DNA of 64,000 bases, from the NCBI GenBank assembly GCA_028455995.1, contig JABELC010000008.1, positions 434,001 to 498,000 on the forward strand. The letters run 5' to 3'. Within the stretch, counting starts at the first letter, position 1, and each line of letters starts with the position of its first letter. Source of the DNA: Scleromitrula shiraiana (taxonomy: Eukaryota > Ascomycota > Leotiomycetes > Helotiales > Sclerotiniaceae). Shown piece after piece: positions 1 through 12,379 of the stretch. Below the pieces are notes generated by a model. It was given only the letters and a program-made list of their open reading frames with translations, did no database searches and was not told the origin of the DNA. The position numbers and the translations under genes are program-made.

Positions 1-884
1 CCTCAATGCCCCTCCCCATCATCGGAATTGGACACTCACTCGGCGCCAATCAATTAACCAACCTCGCTCTAATACACCCCCGCCTCCTAACAACCCTCAT
101 CATGCTCGACCCCGTAATCCAAAACTTTGCATCCGCCCAAATGGGACCCGATCCCAACCGTCTCTCTACCTTCCGCAGAGACATCTGGCCATCCCGTTCC
201 GCAGCCGAATCTTTATTTCGCAATTCTAAGGCTTACAGTAATTGGGATTCAAGAGTGTTAGATCGTTGGTGTGAATATGCGATTCGCTCCACGCCTACTA
301 GCGTATATCCCGATGAAGAAGAAGGGTCCGTAACACTCACTACGACCAAACATCAAGAATGTTTTAGTTTCATGCGACCCACATGGGAAGCGTATTCTCC
401 TTCTGGGGAAACCCTTATTCAGAAAGATCTGATACCCGATATCCATCCCGATAGTCCGAATAACTATCCTTGGTATAGACCAGAGCCTATAAACACTCTA
501 GTTCGATTACCGCAGTTAAGACCAAGCGTATTATATGTATATGGCGAAACGAGCACAGTTTGTACACCAGCAACACGAGTCCAAAGGTTAGAAGCTACAG
601 GGGTAGGACATGGAGGGAGTGGAGGAGCAACAGAGGGACGAGTAAAAGAGGTGGTGATTGAAGGGGTAGGGCATTTAGTCGCTCAAGAGGCGACGGAAAT
701 ATGTGCAGAGATTGTAGCGCCTTGGGTTGGAAAGGAAATAGAGAGATGGAGGGGAGAACAGAAACGGTATTTGGAGTGGGCGAGAAAACCGTTGAGGGAG
801 AAACAGATGCTTTCTGAGGAGTGGAAGAAGAGAACTGGAGGACCGCTAGCTCGGAATAAAGGGGATGGTAATAGTAAACTTTGA
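1..884 (+). CDS. Peroxisomal alpha/beta hydrolase (LPX1/AKT2-like), 3' part only
   Basis: The reading frame is open from the window edge (the first in-frame ATG is at 6) and stops at 884, so the 5' end lies outside. The visible part carries the nucleophile elbow GHSLG near visible residue 11, as in serine hydrolases of the alpha/beta-hydrolase fold, and a late His in GVGHLVAQE that fits the catalytic histidine. The last three residues are SKL, a canonical PTS1 peroxisomal import signal. Together these resemble fungal LPX1-type peroxisomal lipases and AKT2-type hydrolases. The substrate cannot be read from sequence. The gene converges on TRAPPC11, whose stop is 337 bp away. Confidence is high for the fold and PTS1 and moderate for the subfamily. 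Confidence 0.8.
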   Translation, partial: SMPLPIIGIGHSLGANQLTNLALIHPRLLTTLIMLDPVIQNFASAQMGPDPNRLSTFRRDIWPSRSAAESLFRNSKAYSNWDSRVLDRWCEYAIRSTPTSVYPDEEEGSVTLTTTKHQECFSFMRPTWEAYSPSGETLIQKDLIPDIHPDSPNNYPWYRPEPINTLVRLPQLRPSVLYVYGETSTVCTPATRVQRLEATGVGHGGSGGATEGRVKEVVIEGVGHLVAQEATEICAEIVAPWVGKEIERWRGEQKRYLEWARKPLREKQMLSEEWKKRTGGPLARNKGDGNSKL

Positions 885-1220
885 GTTGTATTTTTATTGT
901 AAAACGCCAATAGATATGATGAAATCTCAAGCTGTTGGTCTTGCAAGCACACAGATGAAGCAAAGACATTAGACTATCGTATCCCCCATTTTTTGCATGT
1001 TATTTACAATATTCTATCAGTGAACTATCAGTTGATAGGTTTCAGTTTTATCACTATTCGGCAGGGATCAAGTACAAACAAACGAATACATGAAATCAGT
1101 TGATATCAATTTGCAGCTCCAAGTCAAATCTCAACTGAGAATTTCCAATATATTTCCTAATCTATCATATAAAGCGCAACCAGTATCTCCATACCACGAA
1201 ATCTTTCTCGCATATAGCAT
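885..1220. other. Convergent intergenic spacer
   Basis: This is the 3' spacer between the hydrolase and TRAPPC11. It is AT-rich. I see no gene, repeat or RNA in it; it presumably holds both polyadenylation regions. Confidence 0.6.
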
Positions 1221-4200
1221 TCAAAACTCCTCATCACTCGGAACCCAAATAAGCAACCCCTCCTTATCAGCCCTCATACCATCCGTAGGCGCAATCTTCA
1301 ACACCTTCTGAAAATATCTATCTCTGATAATACATCTAATAGGGCCAATCCAATCGCCCCTCACCGTCGGCAACAATCTAAACTTGATCAATCTCCTCGA
1401 AAGCGGCACCAACTGCAATGTCGATTCTTTGATCCCCGAGAAAGCAAATTGCTCACTCAATTCCATGGATATGGCAAAAGTAAGGAAATGATGCGAGGGG
1501 TTTTCAATCATGACGTCGAAATGGATCATGGAGGGAATGGTCGAGGAATAGGTAACGGCGGCTAGGACTCGGGGTTCACTGCTGGAGACTAGGAGACGTG
1601 GAACGGGGACGACGCACGTATTGATCGGAGAGCCCTCCTTATCTCTACGCCAATTTATCGCGAGGGAGAGATCAAGAGTAGCAGTGCCTCGATCATCTAG
1701 TGATAACTTCTGCGTGAAAGCATGGAATTGTGCTTCTTCAGAGTTGCTAGGATTGACTCGTACCCCGCCTTCCGGAATCGTGGTTACCTTATCCGTAGAA
1801 CATTGAATACCACCATTCATACCTAGGATTTGTATATCTACATCTTCAACTAATAGATCCTGTCTTGCAAACGAAGCATAACGAGCTGTAAAACACCACT
1901 TTTGGGCTAAACCGAAAGCTTGAAGATCGGTATCTTGGCCATCAGTAAGTTCAGCCGAGTCTTCGTGACTGAAAAAGCTAGGCCATGGATCTGGATGTAT
2001 TCGCGGAGAAAAGTCATAATTGGCTTCGAATGGATTTATAATTGAAAGTTGTGTAGACATCGACTGTGACACAGGCGTTTCTAAATCGGAGACCAGATTA
2101 TATGCAGCTTTGAGCGTCAAGTCATATATTGAGGGAATATCAATGGATGGTATTTGTATTTCCACAATGATAGATGAGCCGGTCAGAATAGTTCCCAATG
2201 ATAAAGTATTTCCTTCCGTTTGTTCGGCATCGGCATTGTCGGTATCTGATGAATTGATACGTTTCAAAATAATAATAGAGGGCGCATTCTCCCCTAGAAG
2301 GCGCGCTTCTATATTCCCAACACAGTCTGATTCTTCCCCGTTCGTTATCTCAAGTTTCAAAGAGATGAATTCGTTCGTATAATATTCTTCACGGAGCTCA
2401 AGAGTCCGGAGCTCCAGCTTGGGAGGTTTGGGGAGGATACGCATGGAAGATGGTTTAGCCCGAACGAGCCGTTTCTGTCTTCCACGTTCAGCGAACCACA
2501 TCTCTGGGAAAACAGGTCGATCGAAGGAATGAACATAATCAAGGTCAAAAAGATCGGTCCCAATAGAAAACGTGGCATTTAATGCCGTCGTATCTCCTGC
2601 TTCCCTCAAAAGGTTGCTGAACTCGAAGACTTTGATCTGACCTGCTTTGAATGTAAGATTCTCATTGCCTGTCAAGGTGGGCCGACTAGGTGACTCTTCC
2701 GAATTTTGCTGTTTCTGTGCGGTCACACCATCCTCTAAGGAGACTTTTTTATATAAGATACCCTGGATTGGTGTGGCGGCCTCTTCAGTGCTTTCACTGT
2801 GTCGTAATATTATAGGCTTCATAATGCCGCTAAATTCTATGCGTATTTCATCAACCGTAACTGGCGTCGATGACACCAATGCTGTAGATCTGACTGCTAA
2901 CTGAGCTATCGAATGTTCACCTACTTTTCCTTCTGACCTCTCAAATGCATATGTAGCTGTAAGAAAGGACTGAATTTCTTGGCTATGAAGTACGACGGCA
3001 GGTTTGACCGTCACTGCTTTAAGACCTTCAAGTGACTTGGCGATACTATAGTGCCAATTTGGTTGGCGAGCAAAGCCTATATCTGATGTTAGGATGTGGA
3101 GTAAAACCATCTCTCAAAAGATATACTAACATGTATGTAAAAGTTCCCAGTCTACAGCAACAATCGTGCCCCCATCACCAGCATTAGCGGCAGCTTTTCT
3201 TAGTGTCCATGCGATTTCTTCGACGATAACCCACCACCCCTCGTCTCTGTAAGTCATTTTCTGCCACAAAGGGCGGAGTACACGTAAAGCATCATCCCAT
3301 GCTTCTCGTTTCATATGTTCTTTCCCACATTGAAATGCAAGCTCTTGTACAAGTCGATGTTGACCTCTTACCTGAAATTCAGCAATGGCTTTATTTAGCG
3401 TGTCGATTATCAAGGAGGCATGGTCTACACCCGACCGGCCAGACAGAGGATTCTCTTCATGTGGTTGAGGGCATAGATAAGTGTCATAGGTATTTACCCT
3501 ACTTGCAGTTTGTGAAGCAAGAGATGATCCTGGGCGGGATCTATCTTCTTCTGGTATGGCCAAAGCAAGAGCTCGACGGGCTACAAGATGTTTTGCAGCT
3601 TCTCGATACCAATACCCCGGGTGGTGAAGGTTCTCCCAAGGTTGTATTCGATCTGGGTCTGTGGTGATTTTGTCAGTTGGTAAATATATTACCGTCTTTG
3701 ATTGTGTAAAATCTGCAAAGCCAACTTTCTGTATCATCTCCGCCATTATAGTAGCCCAGCGAGCTTCCCAAGCTTGCCAGCCATATGTTGATGAACCTTT
3801 ACCTCTTCGATCCACAAAACCACGCATCCTGTTCCGATGTAACTGCCATCGGCGAATAGCTGCTGCTGAATTCCCATTCCACAACAGACAACGCAGAATT
3901 CTTATGGCTAGCACATCGGCGAGCAAACGCCCTTCGTTCCAGCGAGGGCTCCAGCTCGCAATAGCCTCAAGAACTTCTTCGCCAAGCAGTGCGTCGTAAC
4001 CACTTTCATAGGAACGTACTGCTACATCCATTTCCTGCCTGAACTCGGCGAACACTCCTAGCTTAATATCATAGCGCACATTCCAGCCCTGGCCGGATAA
4101 TGTTTGCGATGTACCTGTTGTAGGTGGTGCCGTCGGAGGTGGCACTACTCCTCTATTCCGTTTTCTCCTAGAGTGCTTACTCAAATCACGGTAGTACTCA

Positions 4201-5019
4201 ATACAAAGTGGGTATATGGTATAATAAATCGTTTCGACAAATGCTTGAAGTTCAACGAGGGAACTTTGTGGGGGCAAATAAAATAGGGAGGTCTTAGAAT
4301 CAAGACCTGTTGCTTTACGAATATTGGCAAGACGCTCTTCTACATCTGGAGACGGTACACCGGGTTTCTCACTCAACAAAGCAACTATTAGTCGAGTTTT
4401 ATAGCCAGATTTGCTCAATGTGCTCTTGATATTGTTAATATCCGTCTTTAATTGATTATCTTGTAAAGTCGCTAGATTTGGATCAGAAGTAAAGGTGTAG
4501 AACGAAAGATAGGCGCTTGGTACGTTGTCTCGATGTTTCTCTATCCATGATGTATCTAGTATCCCATCTGGAAAGATTGTTGATCCAGGAGTCAGGGGTG
4601 ATAATGGTGAATGAAGAATTGGCTTGGAAGTTGGAGGGGGGGCACCAGAGCCAGGAGACCAAGGGGAGCTTGTTGGAAGTGATGCTTTGCGACTTGGGAG
4701 AAGATAATCCTATAAACTCTTCAGCGATTGATTCGAGACATGATGATCCTGCCTTAAATACCCTTCCTATGATCTTGACCCTAAACTTGTTCTTCTCACT
4801 ATGCTCATATGAATTCCATGGTAGATTCTCAGCCTCATTTCCCTTAAAGTATTCCAGAATAGCTTGAGCATCTTCTGTCTCTAAAGGTGCAATATCGGAA
4901 GTTATTACCACCCCGCCTTCTTTCAATCGTGCATTGGTTGGGGATGGATCCGCTCCTAAGCCAGATACTACCAGTAATGGTAAATTATGAGCAAGATATG
5001 CTGTCGCATACCCATCCAT
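1221..5019 (-). CDS. TRAPPC11: TRAPP complex subunit TRAPPC11 (foie gras/gryzun family)
   Basis: Model: exons 5019-4762, 4709-3131 and 3076-1221, giving 1230 residues. Introns are 52 nt (4710-4761) and 54 nt (3077-3130, donor GTTAGT, branch CTAAC). The N-terminus MDGYATAYLAHNLPLLVVSG is typical of the family. Residues around 160-180 read WIEKHRDNVPSAYLSFYTFT, which only appears when the first intron is removed. The foie-gras domain covers about 290-560 (GWNVRYDIKLGVFAEFRQEM, ARWATIMAEMIQ). The C-terminal half, from FARQPNWHY, is the beta-rich gryzun-like region and ends near WVPSDEEF. TRAPPC11 acts in TRAPP-mediated ER-Golgi vesicle tethering; budding yeast lacks a clear orthologue. Length and motif order fit a full gene. 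The intron choices are mine. Confidence 0.93.
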
Positions 5020-5935
5020 GTTGATGGAACTTGTGCGCCAATAACTCCATATGAATTCGACAAATGGGAGGCTCGTACTTCAAGGATAGAGTGTGCTATC
5101 TCGAAAATGGTTGAATATTATGAGTGGAAATGGTTATCGAAGAAGGCTAGGCTAGTCAAGCAAGGCTGAGATTCTCAACTATTCGGTAGTTCGAGTGAGC
5201 TGTTATAATCACTTGGGAACACAAACTTGACAAGTTACGATTTGATGATGCTAGTTGTACCATAACATTTCATGATAAGTTAATGGAAATACAGTACATA
5301 CATAGTCTACCATATATATAGAACACAAGATAATAATATATTTTATTTTATTTCCAAGACCATCACGGCTTGAGAACTGTGTGTCCATTACAACGGATTC
5401 ATGTAAACGGATTCATGTAGGCTGAGCTGATTATGTGGTGGTGCATGGATCATTTTACAAATTTGATGCATTTATCACCGACATGCCGATCAATTATTTT
5501 GTTACTATGGAGCTTTTCAGGGCTTGCACCGGTAGCCTTGCCTTGCTAATCTGATTAACAAAGTAATAACTTTCTTGATTCTCTTGCTCTTCCTCGCCTT
5601 CATCTTTCCTCTTCGCTTCATTCCACATTCACACCCTCTTAAATTCATAATTCAGGTAACAACTTTGCTACTATACGCCTTTGAGAAGCTAAGCTCCATA
5701 CAAATTAATCTATTTCTTCTTAGAGATAACATAATCTGGCGCATTCTTTCGCATTTTCTACAAACCCATTGCGATCAAAATCACTTTGGTGCCTCCGTAC
5801 TCAGCTCCACTGATCGGGAGGCTACATACATACAGCTGCAGGAAATCTAATCGCCAACTTTAGTCTGCGAGGCTTCATTCAATTATTCAATTATCGAATA
5901 TATATGAAGTCGTATTCCATTTCAAAACTGTCGTC
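5020..5935. other. Divergent promoter region TRAPPC11/RXT2
   Basis: A 916-bp stretch between divergent starts. It holds AT-rich sequence, CT-rich runs near 5580-5630 and a TATATATA-like run near 5310-5330. No coding exon is supported. Confidence 0.55.
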
Positions 5936-7566
5936 ATGGCCTCCCAAGCTGCCGTCTTCGCGGATACAATTGCTGCCATGAAAAAGGCAATCAAGAGAAA
6001 GGCATATGGTATTTGTTCCTTTAGCAACTCTTCTTAACATCGCAATTACTTATGTGTTTTCTCTCTTACAGATTCCGATTCCGATGATTCGATCGAACGT
6101 CTTACGAATAGAGGAAATAAGCTAAGAAAGAAAGCACGATATGTTCACCAAGGTCAATTGGCCCCACCAACAGGTCCCCAAGTCTATAGAGAGGTACGAT
6201 ATGAATCAAGAACTCCGGAAGCTGCGAGATATTTCGTTCAATATTTAACAGTACAGCAGACAATTGAATATGCTGGCTACAATAGAGACATCATCAGTCG
6301 AAAGCCCCCGCTCATCGACGAGGACGGATACGAAATCGATAGCGACGACGATGACGAGAGAGCCGAGGCTGCAGCGATTGATGCCGCAGAATTTGATCCT
6401 TATGCAGAAATTAAGTTAGAAGGTACAAAATGTTGAAATATCCTCGCGTGTCTGAATGTATTTTATTGACAATTTTTTCTTGAACAGAACTCCTCGCCCC
6501 TCTAACTGCCGCCTCCGACTTACCTGACCACCCGAGTTTATCGCAACCTTTTAAATCCAAAGTTCTCACGGAACTTACTCGAAATGCTGGAGAGATGGTA
6601 CAAAAAGAAATGGCGTCCTTGTGGAGAATCAAACATCTCTTTACGAGATTTAGCGGTCATGATACCTGGATGCCTTGTGAGACTGTCGAAACGGGGGATG
6701 ATGTAGCACTTTTCGAAACCGAAGCTGAGCGACGCCGCAATCGACAAAAAAGAACTACAAAAGCAGATTCAGACATGACATCTAGTTCGACTTTCGTTTC
6801 AGACGACGACATTGCTTTGGCAGGATTGATGATCATGGGCGTCGCTGGAGAAGCTGCTTCAGGATCCGCCAATCAAAGGTATAAGGGCAAAGGAAAAGAA
6901 GTGGATAGGGATAGAGATATTCCCATGATGTCTGCAAACACATCAGGCGCAGACTCCACCGCCACGAACGGTTTCAAAAACAATACCCATGGAGGCCCAG
7001 AATCCGCGTCAACCTCAAATGATATCGAGATGGACCAAAAGCCTAATGATGCGGGCGAAGAAATGGATGTTGAACAGATGGCTGAAGATTTAGACAACTC
7101 GGCTCCCCGCCGTATGAGAACGCGGGCTCAGGTACAAGCAGTGTCTGATAATGCAAGCAACCCGGCAAGGTCTATGTCGCCTGGTTCGGATGACGAGTCT
7201 GGTATACACCCATATTTTCTAGCGCCTGCATTCTCCCTCCCAGATCGAGATCTCTACTTGCCTAAGCACGAAGCGGATGAACTGAGAAAGCTCCTGCAGC
7301 TATATATTCAAAAGCAAGAGGAGATTATCCGAGGTGCCCAAAAAGTGTATGAGGGGCTATTGAGAGCTGATCGTCTACGCCACCTGGTGATGAAGTGGAC
7401 TAAAGCTGAAGGTCATGTCGGTGCCAACCGTGATATGTCAGACGGTGAGGACTGGTACGATAAGGAAGAATGGGATCTGGATGAAGACCTCAAGAAGGGC
7501 CAGGACGAGGAAGAGGAAGATGCTACAACAACGGCAAAAAAGACAACCAGGACTAGACGACAATAA
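5936..7566 (+). CDS. RXT2: RXT2-like subunit of the Rpd3L histone deacetylase complex
   Basis: Model: exons 5936-6008, 6072-6422 and 6488-7566, 500 residues. Both introns (63 and 65 nt) have GT...AG ends and restore one frame. The N-terminal half carries the RXT2_N-type region: NRGNKLRKKARYVHQGQL followed by VYREVRYESRTPEAARYF, and after the second intron a helical stretch (MVQKEMASLWRIKHLFTRFS). An acidic DSDDDDER run sits between the two halves. The C-terminal part is low-complexity, acidic and basic, with a helix near residues 400-450. Rxt2 is a core subunit of Rpd3L, a nuclear corepressor. The domain call rests on remembered family motifs. Confidence 0.85.
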
Positions 7567-8368
7567 TTTATTATGGCAACCTAACCTATATGTGGTCAAG
7601 GATTAAGGCAGGCGCAACGGTGGGGAAATTGAATTGGGTTAAAAGGGAATACTGTACGAAGATACCATGATTTCATGAAGGCGTAAAAGGAATGACTGCA
7701 TTCTCCATTCTACTTCTACACCCATTGCAATGGATGGTGCGTTATATACTTCATAGCATAGCTAGATGTATTGAAAGTCTTAACTTCATGCATGTTCATC
7801 GTGGCCACGAACATGATTGGAGATATAAAACTAGATGAGATAAGTTCTAGAACTTATCAATGTCCAAATTAGAATTGTATATTCAACAAGCGAGATAGAA
7901 AAAAAAGTCAGGAACAAAACAGTACTGTATCCACAATTGCATATATAGTATTCACTTACTATGCTTAGGGGTATACATATGCATGTGTTTTTTTCTTTTT
8001 GATATATTAATAAATATGAAAATGAATGAATTGAGATTTGAGATAGAAGGTTCTAGTCCTCTCACTCTTTCATTAGCTGGTGTTTTTAATATTATTTCGT
8101 AACCACCAAGGCTGTCTACTGGTTCTCTTACTCCGGGTACGGGGCTCGCTTCGACGTCATGCTCCGCAAATTGTTGGGAGTGCGAGAGCTTCCAAAATTT
8201 ACACGTGAAAGCTCTCCCATAGTTGAGCTTCAAAAAAAGCCAAAAAGCTAAGAGAGCAATATCTGTCAATAACAAGTAACAACTTGCTCTCTTCTAACTT
8301 TCACTCGAGTTGTTATTACTGTCGTTTTTCTATTTTTCTCTTCAAGTCATTCAATTCTTCTTTACATC
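7567..8368. other. Intergenic region RXT2-OPI3
   Basis: An 802-bp tandem-orientation spacer, AT-rich with CT-rich sequence just before the OPI3 start. An open frame on the minus strand (7952-8275) shows no recognisable protein and is not called. Confidence 0.55.
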
Positions 8369-9168
8369 ATGACGACTTTCTTAGGTAATAATCGAGATCT
8401 AATTGACTTCGACCAGAAAAGTTTAGCAAGTATGTTGTCTTCACCTCTGGTAATGAGCTCCAAAAATACTAACAATCTTCAACAGTTGCTGCAGCCTCAA
8501 TTGCGTTCAATCCCATATTCTGGAAGTAAGCTTCATCAATCCTTGCTATTATTTCCATCCAACTAATGTAAACTCTGCAGTACCGTCGCCCGTCAAGGTA
8601 CATTAACCCCTCATTCGCTTCCCAATTCCACCCATTAATCCCTCAACCAACTTTAGAATACCACAACAAAATCCTCACTCGTCTCTTCAACGGCAACTCA
8701 AGAAATGGCTGTTACTTCCTCGCGGTAGTCATTTTCTCTCTGGGAATATTCCGCGACTTTCTTTACGAGCAAGCTCTTCGCTCTCAACCTACTCATCCAC
8801 TTCTTCTCTCCCCCGTCTCAACGTACGCCGCATATGCACTCTTGGCGTGTGGAAATACACTCGTTTTATCTTCCATGTGGGCACTTGGCGTGACGGGTAC
8901 ATACCTGGGTGATTACTTTGGGATACTTATGGATAAAATGGTTACGGGGTTTCCGTTCAATGTTTCCAGTGCCCCCATGTATTATGGTAGTACAATGAGC
9001 TTTTTGGGAACGGCATTGTGGTGTGGTAAACCGGCGGGTATACTGCTTACGGTGGAGGTGTTAGTGGTTTATTTGATTGCGTTGAGGTTTGAGGATCCAT
9101 TTACGGCGGGTATTTATGCTAAGAGAGAAAAGACGAGGGGTCAGAAGAAGGGAAAGAAGGTGTTGTAG
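8369..9168 (+). CDS. OPI3: Phospholipid methyltransferase OPI3 (PEM2)
   Basis: Model: exons 8369-8429, 8486-8525, 8581-8597 and 8657-9168, 209 residues, close to the roughly 200 usual for Opi3. It catalyses the last two S-adenosylmethionine-dependent methylations from phosphatidyl-monomethylethanolamine to phosphatidylcholine in the ER membrane. The C-terminal half has the family signature GDYFGILMDKMVTGFPFNV then YYGSTMSFLGTALW, and several hydrophobic segments (FLAVVIFSLGIF, GILLTVEVLVVYLIAL). The lysine-rich tail (KREKTRGQKKGKK) could be an ER-retention type end. The third exon is only 17 nt long; without it the frame breaks. Confidence 0.93.
8581..8597 (+). other. 17-nt micro-exon of OPI3
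   Basis: Exon 3 of OPI3 lies between introns of 55 and 59 nt. It supplies the end of an Asn codon, four whole codons and the first base of a Glu codon, linking FNPIFWN to EYHNKILTRL. Confidence 0.8.
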
Positions 9169-9569
9169 AGAGAGAATATGCAGAGAGAAGTTGTAGATGG
9201 ATGGTATGGGTGGTGTGAGTGGTGTGGGGGCTAGACACGGTTAGAGTATATGGAGACGATGGAGCTTGGGGGTAGATGTAGAAAAGAGGATGGGGTAATG
9301 GTTGAAACAAGCATTGAGCGATGATAACCTTTCTGTTTTATATTTTATACTCTATAAGCGGTGGTTTGTTGCTACATACATACAAAAAGGGAGATACCAA
9401 ATGGGGTTCAACAAAGGACGTTATGGATTGCAGAGATATCAACTACTTTGCATCATAGGTGTATTAGGGAAAGGAAAATTTAAAATATTGTACTTTGTTA
9501 TTGGCAGTTAACAAGATCTCTGTATCTATACTGCGTGTTCCGTTTCCTATTATCTAAATCTCTCATCCA

Positions 9570-10741
9570 TCACAACTCCGGATAAACATCCCTAGAATTA
9601 TTCAGTAAGCAATCATATGAAACCATAAAAAAGATCAACTTACGTTCTCCTCAACAACGGCATCTTCTCCCTAATCCCCTTCCAATACTCCAAATCAACA
9701 TCCACAACCCCAATCTCGGCTTCCTGTCCCTCACCCGTCATATTCAGCAAAACCTTCCCCCAAGGATCCACAACCATCGAATGTCCATAACTAGTGCGTT
9801 TCTCGTTGTGAGCTCCTACTTGCGCGGCGGCAATCACATATGCCTGGGATTCGATGGCTCGGGATCGCAGAAGTACTTCCCAGTGGGCATGGCCAGTTGG
9901 GACAGTGAATGCGGAGGGGTATGTTAGGATTTGGGTGTTTTGGCGGTGAAGAGAGAGGGAGGGTTCGGGGAATCGTAGCTATGGGGGGAGGTTAGTTAGA
10001 GTGGTGTGATATGTGTATATTAGAGAAGTGATTTGAAGATACAGAAGTGCCATTGAAGGCAAAGTCTGAGACAAGAGCTTAATGCACTCGCATACCACTC
10101 TCCTCCTTAATGTTTGTAAACCCCAGAAGGAAAGGGAGATATAGAATATCACTCACATCAAAACAAATTAACAAGCCCACCCTCCCCACCACCGTCTCAA
10201 CGGGCTCAACAATCTTTCTCCCCGCCTCTACACTATTGCTCTCCTTCAAATTCCCATAATCAAACAAATGCAACTTATCATAATAAGCCGCAATCTCCCC
10301 CTTCTCATCAATCCAACAACTTCTATTATAGAGTTTCTTCCCATCCACAGCCGGCACATGAATGCCCACATTAACCGCCAAGGAAGCCTCCCTAGCCGCT
10401 TGACGAAGACCCAATACAAATGGAGAGGTGCTCATGGGTTGAGCGAGGGAAATAGATTCTTGGGGTGAACTAGCTATATAGTCTGTTGCTTCGGGGAGAA
10501 ATAAAGCCTGGATTTATCATTTCATTTTGTGAGATTTTGGTGGTGGATGGGAGGGGTGGTTGGACTAGAGAGGAGACAAACTTTTGCTCCTGCTGCTGAG
10601 GCCTTTTTTATAAGTGTTTGGCACAATGAGAGATTGTGGGTCATGGATGCTGTAGAGCATAGTTGGCCGATTGCCTAGGTAATGTTTAGTATTGGATTAG
10701 ATTGGGTGTTTGGAGTGGGGAGATCTTACTGCGAGAGTCAT
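9570..10741 (-). CDS. NIT2: Carbon-nitrogen hydrolase, Nit-type (omega-amidase / deaminated glutathione amidase-like)
   Basis: Model: exons 10741-10730, 10674-10582, 10507-10157, 9978-9644 and 9591-9570, 270 residues. The nitrilase triad is visible: Glu41 in LFLPEA, Lys113 in YYDKLHLFD and Cys150 in LLICFD, followed after an intron by LRFPE. The last 22-nt exon replaces an apparent stop at 9640 with the family-typical ending LLRRTDVYPEL, so the acceptor near 9592 is preferred. Relatives hydrolyse small amides such as alpha-ketoglutaramate or deaminated glutathione; the exact substrate is not decided by sequence. The first coding exon is only 12 nt (MTLA). The gene converges on OPI3 and diverges from the glycine carrier. 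Confidence 0.9.
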
Positions 10742-11322
10742 CTTGAGAATGGAACTAAAGGTATTTTTCAATTACGGAATGTGTGAAGTTTATAGAATTA
10801 AGAGCTCTACTTCAATAAAATACTCATTCACATGTAATTTGAGTATTGGTTGTACTATAGTGTGATTTTGGTGGATGATGACAAACAAGTCGAGGTCAGC
10901 CTACCATTTGACTAGAGAATGGAAAGTGGGACATTAGATGGAATACAACCTCCTCCGAAAGATATTCGGATAACCCCTCCAAGATTGTTACTATTAAGGC
11001 CTTAAGTATATTTAATTGTAGATTTTTATCATATTTTTACCAACTCTGTCGCCATCATAAACATATAGTTGAAGCATATAGAATCTTTAACAATGAGTTG
11101 AGATATTCACCTGAATTCATCTGTTAGATTTGATGGAATTTCCCCAAAATGACGTCCATCATCAAAGGACCCGAGCTTTTTTTTGGGCAAATACAATTTC
11201 TAAATAATTTTCGAACAACCCGAAAACCTCCATAACACAACCTGACGTGAGCTTCCTTTTTAAAAGCTCAAGGCTCCTCTTTCTTCATTGAACGAAATGC
11301 CATTATCACAATAAAAACCGAA
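10742..11322. other. Divergent promoter region nitrilase/HEM25
   Basis: 581 bp between divergent starts, AT-rich, with no open gene. No specific regulatory element can be defended. Confidence 0.5.
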
Positions 11323-12379
11323 ATGGCAAATGGCGGCACAGCCGGGAAATCCTCATCTTGTATGTTTCCGCCACAATCAAATATAGATATATTCTATATA
11401 TTCACAAAAGCTTGAAACTAACATAACATAAGATTTCCACTTCACAGCTGGATTGGGATCGGGTCTCCTCTCCGCAATACTTCTCCAACCCGCCGATTTA
11501 CTAAAGACTCGAGTACAACAGTCCCACCATGCCTCACTTCTAACCACTATCCGCGAACTCTCCAAAAGTCCCAATTCGATACGATCTTTTTGGCGTGGCA
11601 CTGCTCCTTCTGCCCTACGAACAGGCTTTGGATCAGCAATCTATTTTGCTGGTTTGAATGCGCTTCGTCAAAATGTAGCTCGTTCAAATCTATTCCGCAC
11701 GATTGGAGCAGTGGAGAAGAATGGTCGACCAGCCCACTCTTCCTCACTCCCCAAACTATCGAATCTTGCGAACTTAACCACGGGCGCGGTAGCTAGAGCC
11801 TCTGCAGGATTTGTTCTTATGCCTATGACGATTATCAAAGTACGCTATGAGTCGAACCTCTATGCCTACAAGTCTATCCTCGGAGCTGGTCGAGATATTT
11901 TAAAGATGGAAGGAGCTAGAGGATTTTTCTCGGGTTTTGGTGCCACGGCTATTAGAGATGCGCCATATGCGGGATTATACGTATTATTCTACGAGCAGCT
12001 CAAGAAGAGACTGAGTACATTATCACACAAAGTTCCTGTGGCGGGGGAGATTGCAGAGAGTATGAATCTAAATATGAAAGGATCTACATCAGCGTCTATA
12101 AATTTTGGATCTGGAGTTCTGGCAGCGGGGTTGGCGACGGCAATTACGAATCCTTTTGATGCAATTAAAACGCGCATTCAATTACAGCCGAAGAAGTATC
12201 ATAATATGATGCATGCGACGCGGAAGATGGTAGGGGAGGAGGGTATCAAAAGCCTTTTTGATGGTTTAGGGTTGAGGATGGGAAGGAAGGCGATTAGTTC
12301 AGCATTGGCTTGGACACTTTATGAGGAAATGGTTAGGAGGGCGGAAATCTGGACGAAGGCAGCCGAGGGTGTATTATGA
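11323..12379 (+). CDS. HEM25: Mitochondrial glycine carrier (Hem25/SLC25A38 type)
   Basis: Model: exons 11323-11359 and 11448-12379, 322 residues, typical for a mitochondrial carrier. Three carrier repeats are seen, each with a PX[DE]XX[KR]-like signature: PADLLKTR (first), PMTIIKVR (second, degenerate at the acidic position) and PFDAIKTR (third). The start [21 protein letters not shown] and [19 protein letters not shown] match the SLC25A38/Hem25 group, which imports glycine into the matrix for 5-aminolevulinate and heme synthesis. The 88-nt intron is needed to reach the ATG at 11323; an earlier ATG near 11297 meets a stop after five codons. Confidence 0.9.

Noticed and set aside
4483..4709. 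Open minus-strand frame reading straight through the first TRAPPC11 intron
   Set aside because: After about residue 100 its translation loses all family resemblance, while removing 4710-4761 gives the conserved WIEKHRDNVPS region in the other frame.
7952..8275. 107-codon minus-strand frame upstream of OPI3
   Set aside because: No recognisable motif; it covers the OPI3 promoter and leader.
9640..9642. Apparent stop codon ending the nitrilase after LLRRT
   Set aside because: The TAA lies inside a GTAAGT donor. Splicing to the acceptor near 9592 gives the family-typical LLRRTDVYPEL ending, so the stop is intronic.
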